Shown: positions 1 to 8,573, counted from the stretch's first letter. The stretch: 64,000 nt of DNA from an uncultured Clostridia bacterium (GCA_934271235.1 CAKQQT010000013.1:1-64000), one strand, 5' to 3'. Notes: generated by a model not told the origin, from the letters alone. Numbers and translations: made by a program.

Positions 1-16
1 CACACTTTCCGAAGAA

Positions 17-41
17 GTCGCCGTACGTTGGCGGCTTTTTT
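17..41 (+). terminator. Rho-independent terminator of an upstream gene
   Basis: A six-pair stem (17-22 with 30-35, one G-T pair) closes a 7-nt loop and is followed by six T. It ends a plus-strand transcript that begins before the window. Confidence 0.7.
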
Positions 42-54
42 CGTTGCAATATAC

Positions 55-201
55 TTATGTGTCGTGACCGTTCTGTCTAGCTGTCATGTTGCCTTTGTCA
101 GCCTGTTCGTAGTTTGTTAAACCAAGCTCGTTTGCAACTTCAGTCTTTAAACTCTTTAATGCAGGTTTTGCACTAACGTTCATCTTATCTTGTAATGACA
201 T
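55..201 (-). CDS. Truncated alpha/beta-type small acid-soluble spore protein
   Basis: This 48-residue product carries the first conserved block of alpha/beta SASPs: LKTEVANELGLTNYEQADKG followed by NMTARQNG at residues 18-45. Family members coat and protect DNA in the dormant spore. They normally run 60-70 residues and continue after the ARQNG block with a second DNA-binding block (SVGGEMVKRM-like). Here the protein ends HDT and that block is missing, and no frame of the following DNA restores it. The start at 201 is supported by AGGAGGT at 211-217. An inverted repeat (ATTATTA/TAATAAT, 247-267) lies upstream. It is probably a decayed or recombined copy, although a short functional variant is possible. 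Confidence 0.75.
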   Translation of the reverse strand: MSLQDKMNVSAKPALKSLKTEVANELGLTNYEQADKGNMTARQNGHDT

Positions 202-397
202 GTTTTGTTCACCTCCTATTACATTCATAGTTTGACTCGCAAGCAGATTATTATGTTATGTAATAATTGGTGATTTTGGCGTCGTTTGGCAAGGCCTATT
301 TTCATGACTGCTATCTGCTGTTATTTATTTTAACAAGTAAGGCAAATCCGTAATAAATGAAATCATAAAAAAACAAATAAAAATGCCAATATATTAC

Positions 398-426
398 TTG
401 AAATAAATTACATATCGTGATATGAT
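398..426 (+). promoter_or_regulatory. Promoter P1 of the toxin-antitoxin pair, with palindromic operator
   Basis: TTGAAA (398-403), a 17-bp spacer and TATGAT (421-426) form a SigA-type promoter. The palindrome CATATCGTGATATG (411-424) overlaps the -10 element and is a candidate site for the HTH antitoxin. Confidence 0.6.
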
Positions 427-446
427 GAATTAGTAAAAAGAGAAAA

Positions 447-475
447 TTGACAACATGGCATATATGACATATAAT
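447..475 (+). promoter_or_regulatory. Promoter P2 of the toxin-antitoxin pair, consensus SigA type
   Basis: TTGACA (447-452), exactly 17 bp, then TATAAT (470-475): both hexamers are perfect consensus. The spacer holds the palindrome CATATATG (459-466), similar to the core of the P1 palindrome. Transcription would begin near 482, leaving only about 7 nt (GGAGTAC) before the ATG at 489, an unusually short leader that still contains GGAG. Confidence 0.6.
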
Positions 476-488
476 AGAAAGGGAGTAC

Positions 489-845
489 ATGAAGAAATTT
501 GAAGTACTTTTTTATGAAAAAGAAAACGGTGAGTGTCCGGTAGAAAAATTTATTTCTTCTCTTGATGTAAAAACGCGAGTTAAAATGATAGGATTACTCG
601 AGTTATTAGAAGAAAAGGGAAATTTGCTTAGAGAACCGTACAGCAAGTCGATAGAAAACGGGATTTTTGAGCTTCGATGTAAAGTTGGGAATCATACTAC
701 AAGAGTTCTATATTTCTTTTATTATGATGGCAAAATAATACTCACAAATGGATTTATAAAAAGGACACAAAAAACGCCACGTGAAGAACTTTTGCTTGCA
801 GAAAAACGCAGGGAAGATTATAAGGAAAGGTTGGGAAAGCGATGA
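489..845 (+). CDS. higB: Type II toxin, RelE/HigB (phage Gp49-like) family
   Basis: This 118-residue basic protein has the features of Gp49/HigB toxins: an N-terminal FEVLFYEKENGECPVEKFISS stretch, a central LREPYSK...GIFELRCKVGNHTTRVLYFF block (about residues 48-78) and a KRTQKTPREELLLAEKRR tail. Such toxins are RelE-fold mRNA interferases that cut mRNA on ribosomes. The gene lies before its antitoxin (the HigBA order) and overlaps it by 4 nt, which suggests translational coupling. The codon use is AT-rich compared with the genes after 1250, consistent with horizontal acquisition. Family assignment is firm; the exact subtype is inferred. Confidence 0.85.
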   Translation: MKKFEVLFYEKENGECPVEKFISSLDVKTRVKMIGLLELLEEKGNLLREPYSKSIENGIFELRCKVGNHTTRVLYFFYYDGKIILTNGFIKRTQKTPREELLLAEKRREDYKERLGKR

Positions 846-1123
846 AAACTTTGCAGCAGTTGAAAGCGGAACAAATGCAGGATCCTGTATTTGCAGAAGA
901 ATATGAGAGGATTCAACCGGAAATGGATGTTATCAGAGCGATTGTAGAGGCGAGAACTTCTCAAAATCTTACACAAAAGGAACTTGCGGAGCGTACGGGC
1001 ATTCATCAGGCTGATATAAGTAAGCTTGAGAACGGCACCAGAAATCCATCTGTTAATCTACTGAAGCGATTGGCGGACGGAATGGGTATGACCCTTAAGA
1101 TCGAGTTTGTACCTAAAAAGTAA
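842..1123 (+). CDS. higA: HigA-type antitoxin, XRE helix-turn-helix protein
   Basis: The 93-residue product has an XRE-type helix-turn-helix at about residues 38-90 (LTQKELAERTGIHQADISKLENG). It lacks a separate large C-terminal domain, as in HigA/HipB-like antitoxins of RelE toxins. The ATG overlaps the toxin stop (ATGA at 842-845). It would neutralise the toxin and probably repress the pair through the palindromes at 411-424 and 459-466. It shares the AT-rich composition of the toxin gene. Confidence 0.85.
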   Translation: MKTLQQLKAEQMQDPVFAEEYERIQPEMDVIRAIVEARTSQNLTQKELAERTGIHQADISKLENGTRNPSVNLLKRLADGMGMTLKIEFVPKK

Positions 1124-1154
1124 AGTGTGACATCGGAGCAAATGAGAAATACGG

Positions 1155-1207
1155 AAACACTGCCGCAGCACGGTCTATGGGGCTTGCGTGCGCAGTGTTT
1201 TTTTTGT
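1155..1207 (+). terminator. Terminator of the toxin-antitoxin operon
   Basis: AAACACTGC (1155-1163) pairs with GCAGTGTTT (1192-1200). CGCA (1164-1167) and TGCG (1185-1188) pair inside, and a T-run follows. The 3' arm overlaps the rsmD promoter region. Confidence 0.7.
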
Positions 1208-1212
1208 ATAAT
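1184..1212 (+). promoter_or_regulatory. SigA-type promoter of rsmD
   Basis: TTGCGT (1184-1189), 17 bp, TATAAT (1207-1212). It lies 41 bp upstream of the rsmD start codon. Confidence 0.55.
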
Positions 1213-1252
1213 AAATAAGATAAAACACGTCGATAAAGGAAATGATCGGTTT

Positions 1253-1798
1253 ATGAGAATTATTACAGGTGATTTTAAGGGCCGGCGTCTTGAGATGCCG
1301 GTGGGAAACGATATTCGTCCGACAACGGAAAAAGTGAAAGAGGCGCTGTTCAGCATGATCGCGGGCAATCTGTATGACGCGGTCTGCGTGGATCTTTTCA
1401 GCGGGACCGGCAATCTGGGGCTGGAGGCGCTGTCGCGCGGCGCCGAAAAGTGCTATTTCGGGGATAACAGCCGCGCAAGTCTGGAATTGACGAAGCGCAA
1501 TATCGCGATGTGCAGGGCCGAGGAATGGTCGGTCGTGATCCCGGGAGATTTTGAAAAGCTGCTGGGAAGACTGGCTGACAAGGGAGAAAAGATCGACATC
1601 TTTTTTCTGGATCCGCCGTATCGCGAGGGGCTGTATGACCGCTGCTTCGCGCTGATCCGTGCATATGACCTGCTGGCCGAAGACGGCATCATCGTTGCCG
1701 AACACGGAGAGCGAGATGTTTTTCCGGAAATTTATGAGGGCTTTGAAAAGCTGAAAGAACGGACCTACGGATCGATCGCTGTCACGATTTACGGTTGA
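1253..1798 (+). CDS. rsmD: 16S rRNA (guanine(966)-N(2))-methyltransferase
   Basis: The 181-residue product begins MRIITGDFKGRRLEMP and continues DIRPTTEKVKEALFSMI, the diagnostic RsmD start. It has a SAM-binding loop VDLFSGTGNLGLEALSRGA (about residues 45-63) and the catalytic FFLDPPYREG motif (about 119-128, DPPY type). It methylates G966 of 16S rRNA during 30S maturation. The reading frame is open further upstream to 1127, but that part covers the terminator and promoter, so the ATG at 1253 is chosen (AAAGGA at 1235-1240). RsmD followed by coaD is a common Firmicute arrangement. Confidence 0.93.
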   Translation: MRIITGDFKGRRLEMPVGNDIRPTTEKVKEALFSMIAGNLYDAVCVDLFSGTGNLGLEALSRGAEKCYFGDNSRASLELTKRNIAMCRAEEWSVVIPGDFEKLLGRLADKGEKIDIFFLDPPYREGLYDRCFALIRAYDLLAEDGIIVAEHGERDVFPEIYEGFEKLKERTYGSIAVTIYG

Positions 1799-1885
1799 TT
1801 CAGAGGCCGCCTTGTGCTAGAATGTTTCTGAATAGGAAAAAGTATAGGCAAAACACAGGAAAAGACAAGGGACTTGGAGGCAGTG

Positions 1886-2368
1886 ATGAAAACAAAGGCA
1901 CTGTATGCAGGCTCGTTCGATCCTTTGACGTTAGGTCATCTGGACATCATTGAAAGAGCCGCGAATATATTTGATGAAGTAACAGTCGGAGTCGTAGTGA
2001 ATCTGGAAAAGAAAACAATGTTTTCTTTCGAAGAGCGCATGGATATGATCCGCCGAGTCACGGCGCACCTGCCGAATGTCCGGACGGACAAATGCGAGGG
2101 ATTGCTGGCGGATTTCGTGAACCGGCACGATTTCAACGTAGTGGTGCGCGGTCTGCGCGGCGTCGGGGATTTTGATATCGAACAGCAGATGGCGCAGCTT
2201 CATAAACATTTGTACAAAGAGCATGTCGAAACCGTATTTTTGATGTCTGACGCAAAATACGCTTTTATAAGTTCAACCATGGCCAAGCAGGTGATCTCTT
2301 TGGGAGGAGAGGGCAAGATGCTTGTGCCGCCGTACGTTTTAGAGATGATGAAAGGGAGATTGGAATAG
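1886..2368 (+). CDS. coaD: Phosphopantetheine adenylyltransferase
   Basis: The 160-residue product has the family's N-terminal nucleotidyltransferase motif (ALYAGSFDPLTLGHLDII, with the TxGH motif as TLGH) and the C-terminal YAFISSTMAKQVISLGG block that includes ISSTxxK. It transfers AMP from ATP to 4'-phosphopantetheine to make dephospho-CoA in coenzyme A synthesis. GGAGG (1876-1880) sits 5 nt before the ATG at 1886; an in-frame TTG at 1874 is rejected because it overlaps this site. The gene lies 87 nt after rsmD and 2 nt before the next gene. Confidence 0.95.
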   Translation: MKTKALYAGSFDPLTLGHLDIIERAANIFDEVTVGVVVNLEKKTMFSFEERMDMIRRVTAHLPNVRTDKCEGLLADFVNRHDFNVVVRGLRGVGDFDIEQQMAQLHKHLYKEHVETVFLMSDAKYAFISSTMAKQVISLGGEGKMLVPPYVLEMMKGRLE

Positions 2369-2370
2369 CA

Positions 2371-2916
2371 ATGGAAGATACAATGAAAGTTCTCGAACTT
2401 CTCGAAGAATTGGAAGATATCGTAGACGCAGCAACGAACGTACCGCTGACAAGCAAGATCATGCTGGAAGCAGAGGATGTTTTTAATATCGTAAGAGAGA
2501 TCAGACTGGCACTCCCGGACGATGTGCAGCAGGCAAAATGGATCCGCGACGAGCGGGATCGGATCCTTGCGGATGCCAAGAACGAATATGAGCGGATCAT
2601 CCGTGAAGCGAAAAAGCAGGCGGACTATCTGGTGGAAACGGACGATATCACACTCCGTGCGACCAAACTGGCGCAGGAGATCCGGGAAGATGCGGAACTG
2701 CACGCCAAAATGCTGAAGATGAAAACCTATGATTACGTCGATAAGATGCTGTACGATATGCAGGCGAAGATGGACGAGCTGAACCTCAAGTATTTCGGCG
2801 AAATGTACACCAACCTCGACAAGACGTTTTCCGCTATCAATCAGACCTTGAGCGATAACCGAGACGAGATCAAGGAACTCGCCTACCAGACCCAGAATGA
2901 TCTGGACGCGGAATAA
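2371..2916 (+). CDS. Coiled-coil protein of unknown function, ATP synthase B/H-like
   Basis: The 181-residue product is highly charged and almost entirely predicted helix, with heptad-like stretches at about residues 50-115 (DERDRILADAKNEYERIIRE). It has no signal peptide or membrane segment. Similar proteins directly after coaD in clostridia are often labelled ATPase because they resemble peripheral stalk subunits, but no nucleotide-binding motif is visible. The start follows coaD by 2 nt, so it is co-transcribed and probably translationally linked. The function is unknown; a scaffold or DivIVA-like role is possible. Confidence 0.7.
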   Translation: MEDTMKVLELLEELEDIVDAATNVPLTSKIMLEAEDVFNIVREIRLALPDDVQQAKWIRDERDRILADAKNEYERIIREAKKQADYLVETDDITLRATKLAQEIREDAELHAKMLKMKTYDYVDKMLYDMQAKMDELNLKYFGEMYTNLDKTFSAINQTLSDNRDEIKELAYQTQNDLDAE

Positions 2917-2962
2917 CGAGAGTCAAAAATACGAACGAGCATAAGGAGCAGTACAGAACAAC

Positions 2963-3892
2963 ATGCAGACAAGATCATCAACATACAGAGAAGGGCTGAT
3001 TTCAGCCCTCGTTTGCAGTTTTTGGTGGGGGATCATGCCGATCTACTGGCATTGGCTGCGGCCGATCGACTCCGCCGTCATTATTTTTTACCGGATCTTT
3101 CTGGTCGCCGGCGTCTGTTTGATCGCGGCGCTGCGCAAACATACCTGGCAGGAGATCTGGGAACCGCTGAAAGAAAAAAGGGTCATGATCCGCTACATCA
3201 TCGCGGGGATCCTGATCACCGCAAACTGGTCGATCTATATCTGGGCCGTCAACGCGGACTTTGTGATCGAGACCTGCATCGGCTATTATATGGAACCGCT
3301 GATGGTCTGCATCTTCGGCATTGTTCTGTTTAAGGAAAAATTGACAAAATACAAGAAGATCGCTTTTTTCTGCGCGTTCATCGGCGTGGCGACGGTCATC
3401 TTCTATTACGGAGAAGTTCCGCTGATCGCGATCTCGCTGGCCGTCACGTTTTCGACCTACGCAGCGATCAAAAAGAATTTTACCATGCCGCCGATCTTGT
3501 CGCTCTTGTACGAAACGATCTTTCTGGCGCCGTTTGCGATCGGGATCGTGCTCTATCTGGAGATCACGCAGCAGGGAGCGATCGGCGTGGGACAGCCGTA
3601 TCAGTACGCGCTGATGCTGCTGTGCGGGCTGTTTACGGCTTTTCCGCTGGCTTTGTTTGCAAACGCGGCGAACAAGATCAATCTGTTCGCGCTGGGACTG
3701 ACCGAATACATCGGGCCGACCATCAGCCTGTTCATCAGTATTTTCCTCTTCAAAGAACCTTTTGACTTCGTGCAGCTGGTCGCCTTCGCGATCATCTGGA
3801 TCGGTCTGGTCTTTTTCAGCTACGGAGAATACAGCGAAATGAAACGGACCCAATACGAGGAGGAAGACAGTGGAAGAAGTGAAAACGCATAA
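2963..3892 (+). CDS. rarD: RarD-type EamA/DMT superfamily permease
   Basis: The 309-residue integral membrane protein has about ten hydrophobic segments in the two five-helix repeats of the drug/metabolite transporter superfamily. RarD hallmarks are present: GLISALVCSFWWGIMPIYWHWL at the start, ITANWSIYIWAV in the third segment, ETCIGYYMEPL, and LTEYIGPTISLF in the second half. The substrate of RarD proteins is not firmly established. It overlaps the next gene by 23 nt and is one of three DMT transporters in this window. Confidence 0.88.
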   Translation: MQTRSSTYREGLISALVCSFWWGIMPIYWHWLRPIDSAVIIFYRIFLVAGVCLIAALRKHTWQEIWEPLKEKRVMIRYIIAGILITANWSIYIWAVNADFVIETCIGYYMEPLMVCIFGIVLFKEKLTKYKKIAFFCAFIGVATVIFYYGEVPLIAISLAVTFSTYAAIKKNFTMPPILSLLYETIFLAPFAIGIVLYLEITQQGAIGVGQPYQYALMLLCGLFTAFPLALFANAANKINLFALGLTEYIGPTISLFISIFLFKEPFDFVQLVAFAIIWIGLVFFSYGEYSEMKRTQYEEEDSGRSENA

Positions 3893-5906
3893 AAAGACCA
3901 ATCTGAATTTACTGAATGTGGCTCTCATGTTTGTCGGCGCGATCATGGGAGCCGGTTTTGCGTCCGGAAGAGAAATCTGGCAGTTTTTCGGCGTGTTCGG
4001 CAGCCGAGGCAGGATCGGCGTGCTGGTGATCGCGGTGCTGTTTGTAGTCCTCGGCATGATGACCGCCTACATCGCGCGGATCCTGGGGACCAACGACATG
4101 GGACGCATCATCGCGCCGGGCGGCAATGCGAAACTGGAAAATCTCATCAGCTGGTTCATGGCCGTCATGCTGTTTACGGTCCTGATCAATATGACGGCTG
4201 CGGGCGGCGCGATGCTGCATCAGAACTTCGGTATCCATCGCAGTATCGGCGGGATCCTGATCGGCGTATTGGTGATCCTGACGGTGCTGGGAGAATTCGA
4301 GCGGATCTCGAAAGTCTTCCGTTACATCATGCCGGTGCTGTTCGCGGCCGTGGTGCTGATCAGCCTTTTGGTGATCGCGTCGGATCTGGGAACGTCTTCG
4401 ATCCAAGAGGAAGTGAAGCCGTCGCCGATCGCGGGAAGCTGGGGACTGGCGGCCTGCCTTTATATCTCCTATAACATTCTGGCCATGGTGCCGATCGTGG
4501 CGACCTCGTCGGTCAATGCGAAAAACGAAAAAGCCGCGATCCTCGGAAGCGGGTTGGGCGGTATTTTTCTGGGCGTTCTGGCTTTCATCATCGTGCTGGC
4601 GCTGCAGAAAGACATGCAGTTCGCGCAGGCCATGGACATGCCGATGCTGGCTTACGCGGGACGGATCTCCAAAGCGGCGGGGACCGCTTACGGCATTCTG
4701 CTGTTTTTGGCGATCTACGCAGCCGCCACCAGCAATTTTTACGGGTTTACGACCAAACTCAAGGAAGACGGCAAGAAAAGCCGCAGGGTGATCCTGGCTG
4801 TCTGTCTGGCGTTCCTGCTGGGACTGGTGGGGTTCAAAAACGTGGTCGCGTATATGTTTCCGATCGAAGGCTATCTCGGCTTTGCCATCGTCATCCTGCT
4901 GGTCGTGAACTTTGTGCAGGTATGGCAGCGGGAGCGAAAACGCAAGCGATACCAAAGCAATATGAAGCGAGAACCTATTCCGGCTTTTTTTGAGAATTTC
5001 GAGGGACACGACCGAACGGATTTTCCGAGTCCGTTGGTACGCGTGACCGGAGGGCCGGGCGGGGAAGCGATCCTGATCCTGGGCAGTGAGAAAACGGCGC
5101 TGCACGACTGCGGCATGGCCTGCTTTGCGGATAACCTGATCGCCAATCTCAAAACCGTGCTCGACGCGGAGGGAAAAACGCTGGACTATATCCTGCTTTC
5201 CCATACCCATTACGACCACATCGGGGCGCTGCCTTACGTGCTGAAAGTATGGCCGGAAGCACAGGTCTGCGGCCTGCAGAAAGCAAAAGACGTCTTTGCG
5301 CATCCGAACGCCAGAGCGACCATGGAGCGGCTCGGAAACAACGCCAAGGAGCTTTACGGCATGGAGGGGATCGAGATCACCGCGGAGGGCATGCGCGTTG
5401 ACCGTGTGCTCGCGGACGGCGACAGCATCTGTCTGGGGGCGGAAACGATCACGGCATATGAAACCAAGGGACATACGGACTGCTCGGCTAGCTACCTTCT
5501 TTTGCCGCAGAAGATCCTGTTTACCAGTGAAAGCACGGGGATGCAGGCAACGCCGGAACTCATCAATACCTCTCCGCTCAAAAGCTATGAGGACTGTTTC
5601 GCTTCGGCGGAGCGCTTAAAGAAATTTGACGTGAACGATCTGATGATCCCGCATTACGGCGTTCTGCCGCCGCGGCGCAACGCCCGCTTCTTTGACGATT
5701 TTATCAAGGAAGCCAAGCTGGAACAAAAAATGCTGGAAGACGCGATCCGGCAGGGTCTTTCGGACGAGGAAGTGCTCAAGGTCCACATGCGTCGTTATTG
5801 GAACGAAAGGCGAAACGAGGCGCAGCCGTTTGCGGCTTATGCCTTAAATACAAAAATTATCATCAACCAGCTCCGAAAAAAACTTAACAACCAAACCAAA
5901 GTGTGA
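3870..5906 (+). CDS. Fusion of a YkvI-type permease and a metallo-beta-lactamase-fold hydrolase
   Basis: The 678-residue protein has two parts. Residues 1 to about 365 form a polytopic membrane domain of about ten segments that begins with an unwound-helix motif (GAIMGAGFASGREI), resembling the YkvI family of the APC superfamily. After a basic linker (about 366-385), residues 386-678 form a metallo-beta-lactamase-fold domain with metal ligands HTHYDH (445-450), H535 (KGHTD) and H595 (PHYG). The GTG start at 3870 follows AGGAGGAA and overlaps rarD. The frame is continuous through the linker with no good internal ribosome site, so a real fusion is more likely than two genes. The substrate is unknown; nearby peptidases suggest an amino-acid derivative. 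Confidence 0.8.
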   Translation: MEEVKTHKKTNLNLLNVALMFVGAIMGAGFASGREIWQFFGVFGSRGRIGVLVIAVLFVVLGMMTAYIARILGTNDMGRIIAPGGNAKLENLISWFMAVMLFTVLINMTAAGGAMLHQNFGIHRSIGGILIGVLVILTVLGEFERISKVFRYIMPVLFAAVVLISLLVIASDLGTSSIQEEVKPSPIAGSWGLAACLYISYNILAMVPIVATSSVNAKNEKAAILGSGLGGIFLGVLAFIIVLALQKDMQFAQAMDMPMLAYAGRISKAAGTAYGILLFLAIYAAATSNFYGFTTKLKEDGKKSRRVILAVCLAFLLGLVGFKNVVAYMFPIEGYLGFAIVILLVVNFVQVWQRERKRKRYQSNMKREPIPAFFENFEGHDRTDFPSPLVRVTGGPGGEAILILGSEKTALHDCGMACFADNLIANLKTVLDAEGKTLDYILLSHTHYDHIGALPYVLKVWPEAQVCGLQKAKDVFAHPNARATMERLGNNAKELYGMEGIEITAEGMRVDRVLADGDSICLGAETITAYETKGHTDCSASYLLLPQKILFTSESTGMQATPELINTSPLKSYEDCFASAERLKKFDVNDLMIPHYGVLPPRRNARFFDDFIKEAKLEQKMLEDAIRQGLSDEEVLKVHMRRYWNERRNEAQPFAAYALNTKIIINQLRKKLNNQTKV

Positions 5907-5951
5907 TATGATAAAGGCATCTTGAAAGAATGAAAGATCAAGGAGGACATC

Positions 5952-7145
5952 ATGGACAAGTATTTGGAATTAAAAGAAAAGATCGCGGTGGCGGTAAAAG
6001 CGAACCTGCAGGACGCGATCGCTTTGAACGACGATCTGGCGGATCATCCGGAACTCTCCGGCGAAGAATATGAGTCTTCGAGAAAGATCGTAGAATTGTT
6101 AAAGAGCAAGGGCTTTGACACGGAATACCCGTTTGCGGGGCTGCCGACCTCCTTTAAAGCAACCTACGGAAGAAATGACCATAAGTATAAAATCGCGATC
6201 ATGACGGAATATGACGCGCTTCCGGGCATCGGACATGCCTGCGGACACTGCGTCAGCGGTTCCATCAGCGTGCTGGCCGGCATTGCGATGTCGCAGCTGC
6301 AGGACGAACTGGACGCGGACATTGATGTGATCGGTACGCCGGTCGAGGAAACCGACGGCGCGAAGTGTGCGATGATCAAAAAAGGTGTTTTCGACCATTA
6401 CGATATGGCGATGATGATCCACCTTTATGACCAAAACCTGATCTACTGTACGCTCAACGGACTTGCTTCCTATATGTATACTTTCCACGGCAAGGCAGCG
6501 CATGCATCCGCGGCTCCTTGGGACGGCGTCAACGCGCTGAACGCGGCGCAGCTGATGTTCCACGCGACCGACTGCCTGCGTCAGCATGTGACTCCGGATG
6601 TAAGGATCCACGGCGTGATCCGCAACGGCGGCGAAGCACCGAACATCGTGCCGGAAGAAGCCAGCGCGGAATTTTATGTCAGAGCGCTGGATCTGGACTA
6701 CATGATGGATGTTGTCCGGAAGGTCGACGACTGCGCGGCAGGCGCGGCTCTGGCGACCCAGACCACGTGGGAAAAAGAACCGACCGCGGCGGTTTACGCA
6801 AATATGAGAAGAAACTACGCGGGCGAAGACGCGCTGCGTGAAGTTTATGAAGAATTGGGCATCGACATCAACGGCGACCACGAAAAGATATTCGGATCTT
6901 CCGATGCCGGCAACGTCAGCTTTGTATGCCCGACGTTCCATCCGACCCTGCAGCTGGTCGACCGCGGCGTCGCGATCCACACCAGAGAGTTCGCGGCGGC
7001 TGTTAAGACCGACAAGGCACATGAGATCATCGGCTTAGGCGCCAATGTCATCGCGCTGCAGATCGCGAAGATCTTTACAGACGAAACGAGAGTGCAGCAG
7101 ATGAAAGCAGACTTTGAAGCACAGGGCGGCAAGAAAGTCATCTAA
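5952..7145 (+). CDS. M20D-family amidohydrolase (AbgB/aminoacylase-like)
   Basis: The 397-residue product matches M20D zinc amidohydrolases. The metal-binding block HACGHC is at 95-100, followed by PVEETDG (about residues 132-138), the dimerisation-domain signature FHGKAAHASAAPWDGVNALNA, and a C-terminal SSDAGNVS block. Members remove acyl or aminobenzoyl groups from amino acids or dipeptides in the cytoplasm. It has no signal peptide. AAGGAGG precedes the start. It heads a run of three hydrolases with the D-aminoacylase-like gene and a second M20D enzyme, suggesting salvage of N-acylated amino acids. The specific substrate cannot be read from sequence. Confidence 0.88.
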   Translation: MDKYLELKEKIAVAVKANLQDAIALNDDLADHPELSGEEYESSRKIVELLKSKGFDTEYPFAGLPTSFKATYGRNDHKYKIAIMTEYDALPGIGHACGHCVSGSISVLAGIAMSQLQDELDADIDVIGTPVEETDGAKCAMIKKGVFDHYDMAMMIHLYDQNLIYCTLNGLASYMYTFHGKAAHASAAPWDGVNALNAAQLMFHATDCLRQHVTPDVRIHGVIRNGGEAPNIVPEEASAEFYVRALDLDYMMDVVRKVDDCAAGAALATQTTWEKEPTAAVYANMRRNYAGEDALREVYEELGIDINGDHEKIFGSSDAGNVSFVCPTFHPTLQLVDRGVAIHTREFAAAVKTDKAHEIIGLGANVIALQIAKIFTDETRVQQMKADFEAQGGKKVI

Positions 7146-7217
7146 GCATTTCCGACACGCGAAGAAAATCTGAAGCAGAATGAGAGCAGACAGGGAAGAC
7201 AAAAGGAGGTAAGAAAC

Positions 7218-8573
7218 ATGCTTCATTTATTGATCACCAACGGAGTTTATCCGGATTATGAAAAGAAACAGATGGTGAAAGCCAACATCGGCATTGAGGG
7301 CGGTAAGATCGCTTATATCGGCGCGGAGACGCCGGAAGCTGAAACCGTCATCGATGCGGATGGCAAAGTCGTTTCACCGGGCTTTATCGATATCCATATG
7401 CATGAAGAAGACTTTGTGCACGAGGGAAAACAGTTCATCATCGCCAACATGATGCTGGAGATGGGCGTTACCACAGCAGTCGGCGGCAACTGCGGCGTGC
7501 AGAAACAGCCGCTGTCCGTCTTTAAATCCGTGCTCAACGAACTGGGCGGAAGTCCGGTAAACTATATCATTCTGGCGGGTTACAACCATTTCCGTACCGA
7601 GATGGGTATCGGCCGATACGAACATCCGTCACAGGAACAGATGGATGCGCTGCAGGCTATCATGAAGCGGGAACTCGCAGAGGGTGCATACGGAATCTCG
7701 TTCGGTATCGAATACGATCCGGGCATCACTTATGATGAAATGCTTTGGGCGGTCCGGGCATCCGACGACCCGCATCTTCTGGTTTCCGCGCATTACCGCG
7801 ACGAGACTAAAAAAGACGATCTGTTCCCGGTTGAAGAGATGATCCGTTTCTCGCAGGACATCCCGCAGAAATTCCAGATCTCGCATCTTTCCAGCTGTTC
7901 GGCGACCGGCAGCATGAAAGAAGCGCTCGACTGCATCAACGCGGCGATGGAAAAAGATCCGACATTGGATTACGATACCTATCCGTACAACGCGTTTTCC
8001 ACCGAGATCGGTTCGGCTGTCTTTGAAGACGGGTGCCTGGAAGGCTGGGGCAAGGATTACAAGGATATCCTGCTGACCGATGATCCGTATAAGAATGTTT
8101 TCTGCGATGAGGAGATCTTCCGCAAGGCAAGAGCGGAGTATCCGAACATGCTGGCGGTCGCGTTTGTGATGAATGAAGATGAGATCCGGGCAGCCATCGT
8201 CAACCCGAACGGCATGGTAGCCAGCGACGCGATCCTCAATAACGGCAGCGGCCATCCGCGCGCGGCCGGTACATTCCCGAGAGTGCTCGGCAAGTATGTA
8301 AGAGAGGAAAAAGCGCTGCCGCTGATCGACGCGCTCCGTAAGATGACGCTGGAACCGGCAAAACGTCTGGAACTGGATCACAAAGGCAGGATCCAACTCG
8401 GCTGTGATGCGGATATCACGATCTTTGATCCGGATACCATCATCGACAAGGCGGATTTCACACAGCTCTGCAAGCCGGAGGGCATCGATTATGTCCTGAT
8501 CGGCGGCGAGATCGCGTTAAAAGACGGCGAGCGTGTCAACGACAGACTCGGACGTTTTCTTTCCTATTGCTAA
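7218..8573 (+). CDS. N-acyl-D-amino-acid deacylase-like amidohydrolase
   Basis: The 451-residue protein belongs to the amidohydrolase superfamily, D-aminoacylase/N-acyl-D-glutamate deacylase branch. Visible features are the strand-1 metal ligands H60 and H62 (GFIDIHMHEE), the NCGVQ block, SAHYRDE, SHLSS, SDAILNNGSGHPRAAGTFPR near the C-terminal metal site, and a final beta-sandwich segment (LGCDADITIFDPDTI). The reaction is hydrolysis of an N-acyl or related amide, probably on a D-amino acid. AAAGGAGGT precedes the start. It is followed by a terminator at 8588 and lies between two M20D enzymes, which suggests a joint pathway. Confidence 0.85.
   Translation: MLHLLITNGVYPDYEKKQMVKANIGIEGGKIAYIGAETPEAETVIDADGKVVSPGFIDIHMHEEDFVHEGKQFIIANMMLEMGVTTAVGGNCGVQKQPLSVFKSVLNELGGSPVNYIILAGYNHFRTEMGIGRYEHPSQEQMDALQAIMKRELAEGAYGISFGIEYDPGITYDEMLWAVRASDDPHLLVSAHYRDETKKDDLFPVEEMIRFSQDIPQKFQISHLSSCSATGSMKEALDCINAAMEKDPTLDYDTYPYNAFSTEIGSAVFEDGCLEGWGKDYKDILLTDDPYKNVFCDEEIFRKARAEYPNMLAVAFVMNEDEIRAAIVNPNGMVASDAILNNGSGHPRAAGTFPRVLGKYVREEKALPLIDALRKMTLEPAKRLELDHKGRIQLGCDADITIFDPDTIIDKADFTQLCKPEGIDYVLIGGEIALKDGERVNDRLGRFLSYC

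Noticed and set aside
1127..1252. An N-terminal extension of RsmD
   Set aside because: The region holds the upstream terminator and the rsmD promoter; the conserved protein begins at 1253.
3909..5474. A 521-codon open frame on the minus strand opposite the permease-MBL fusion
   Set aside because: The composition is Arg/His/Asp-rich and without domain signatures, it has no good ribosome site, and the plus-strand frame carries clear motifs throughout.
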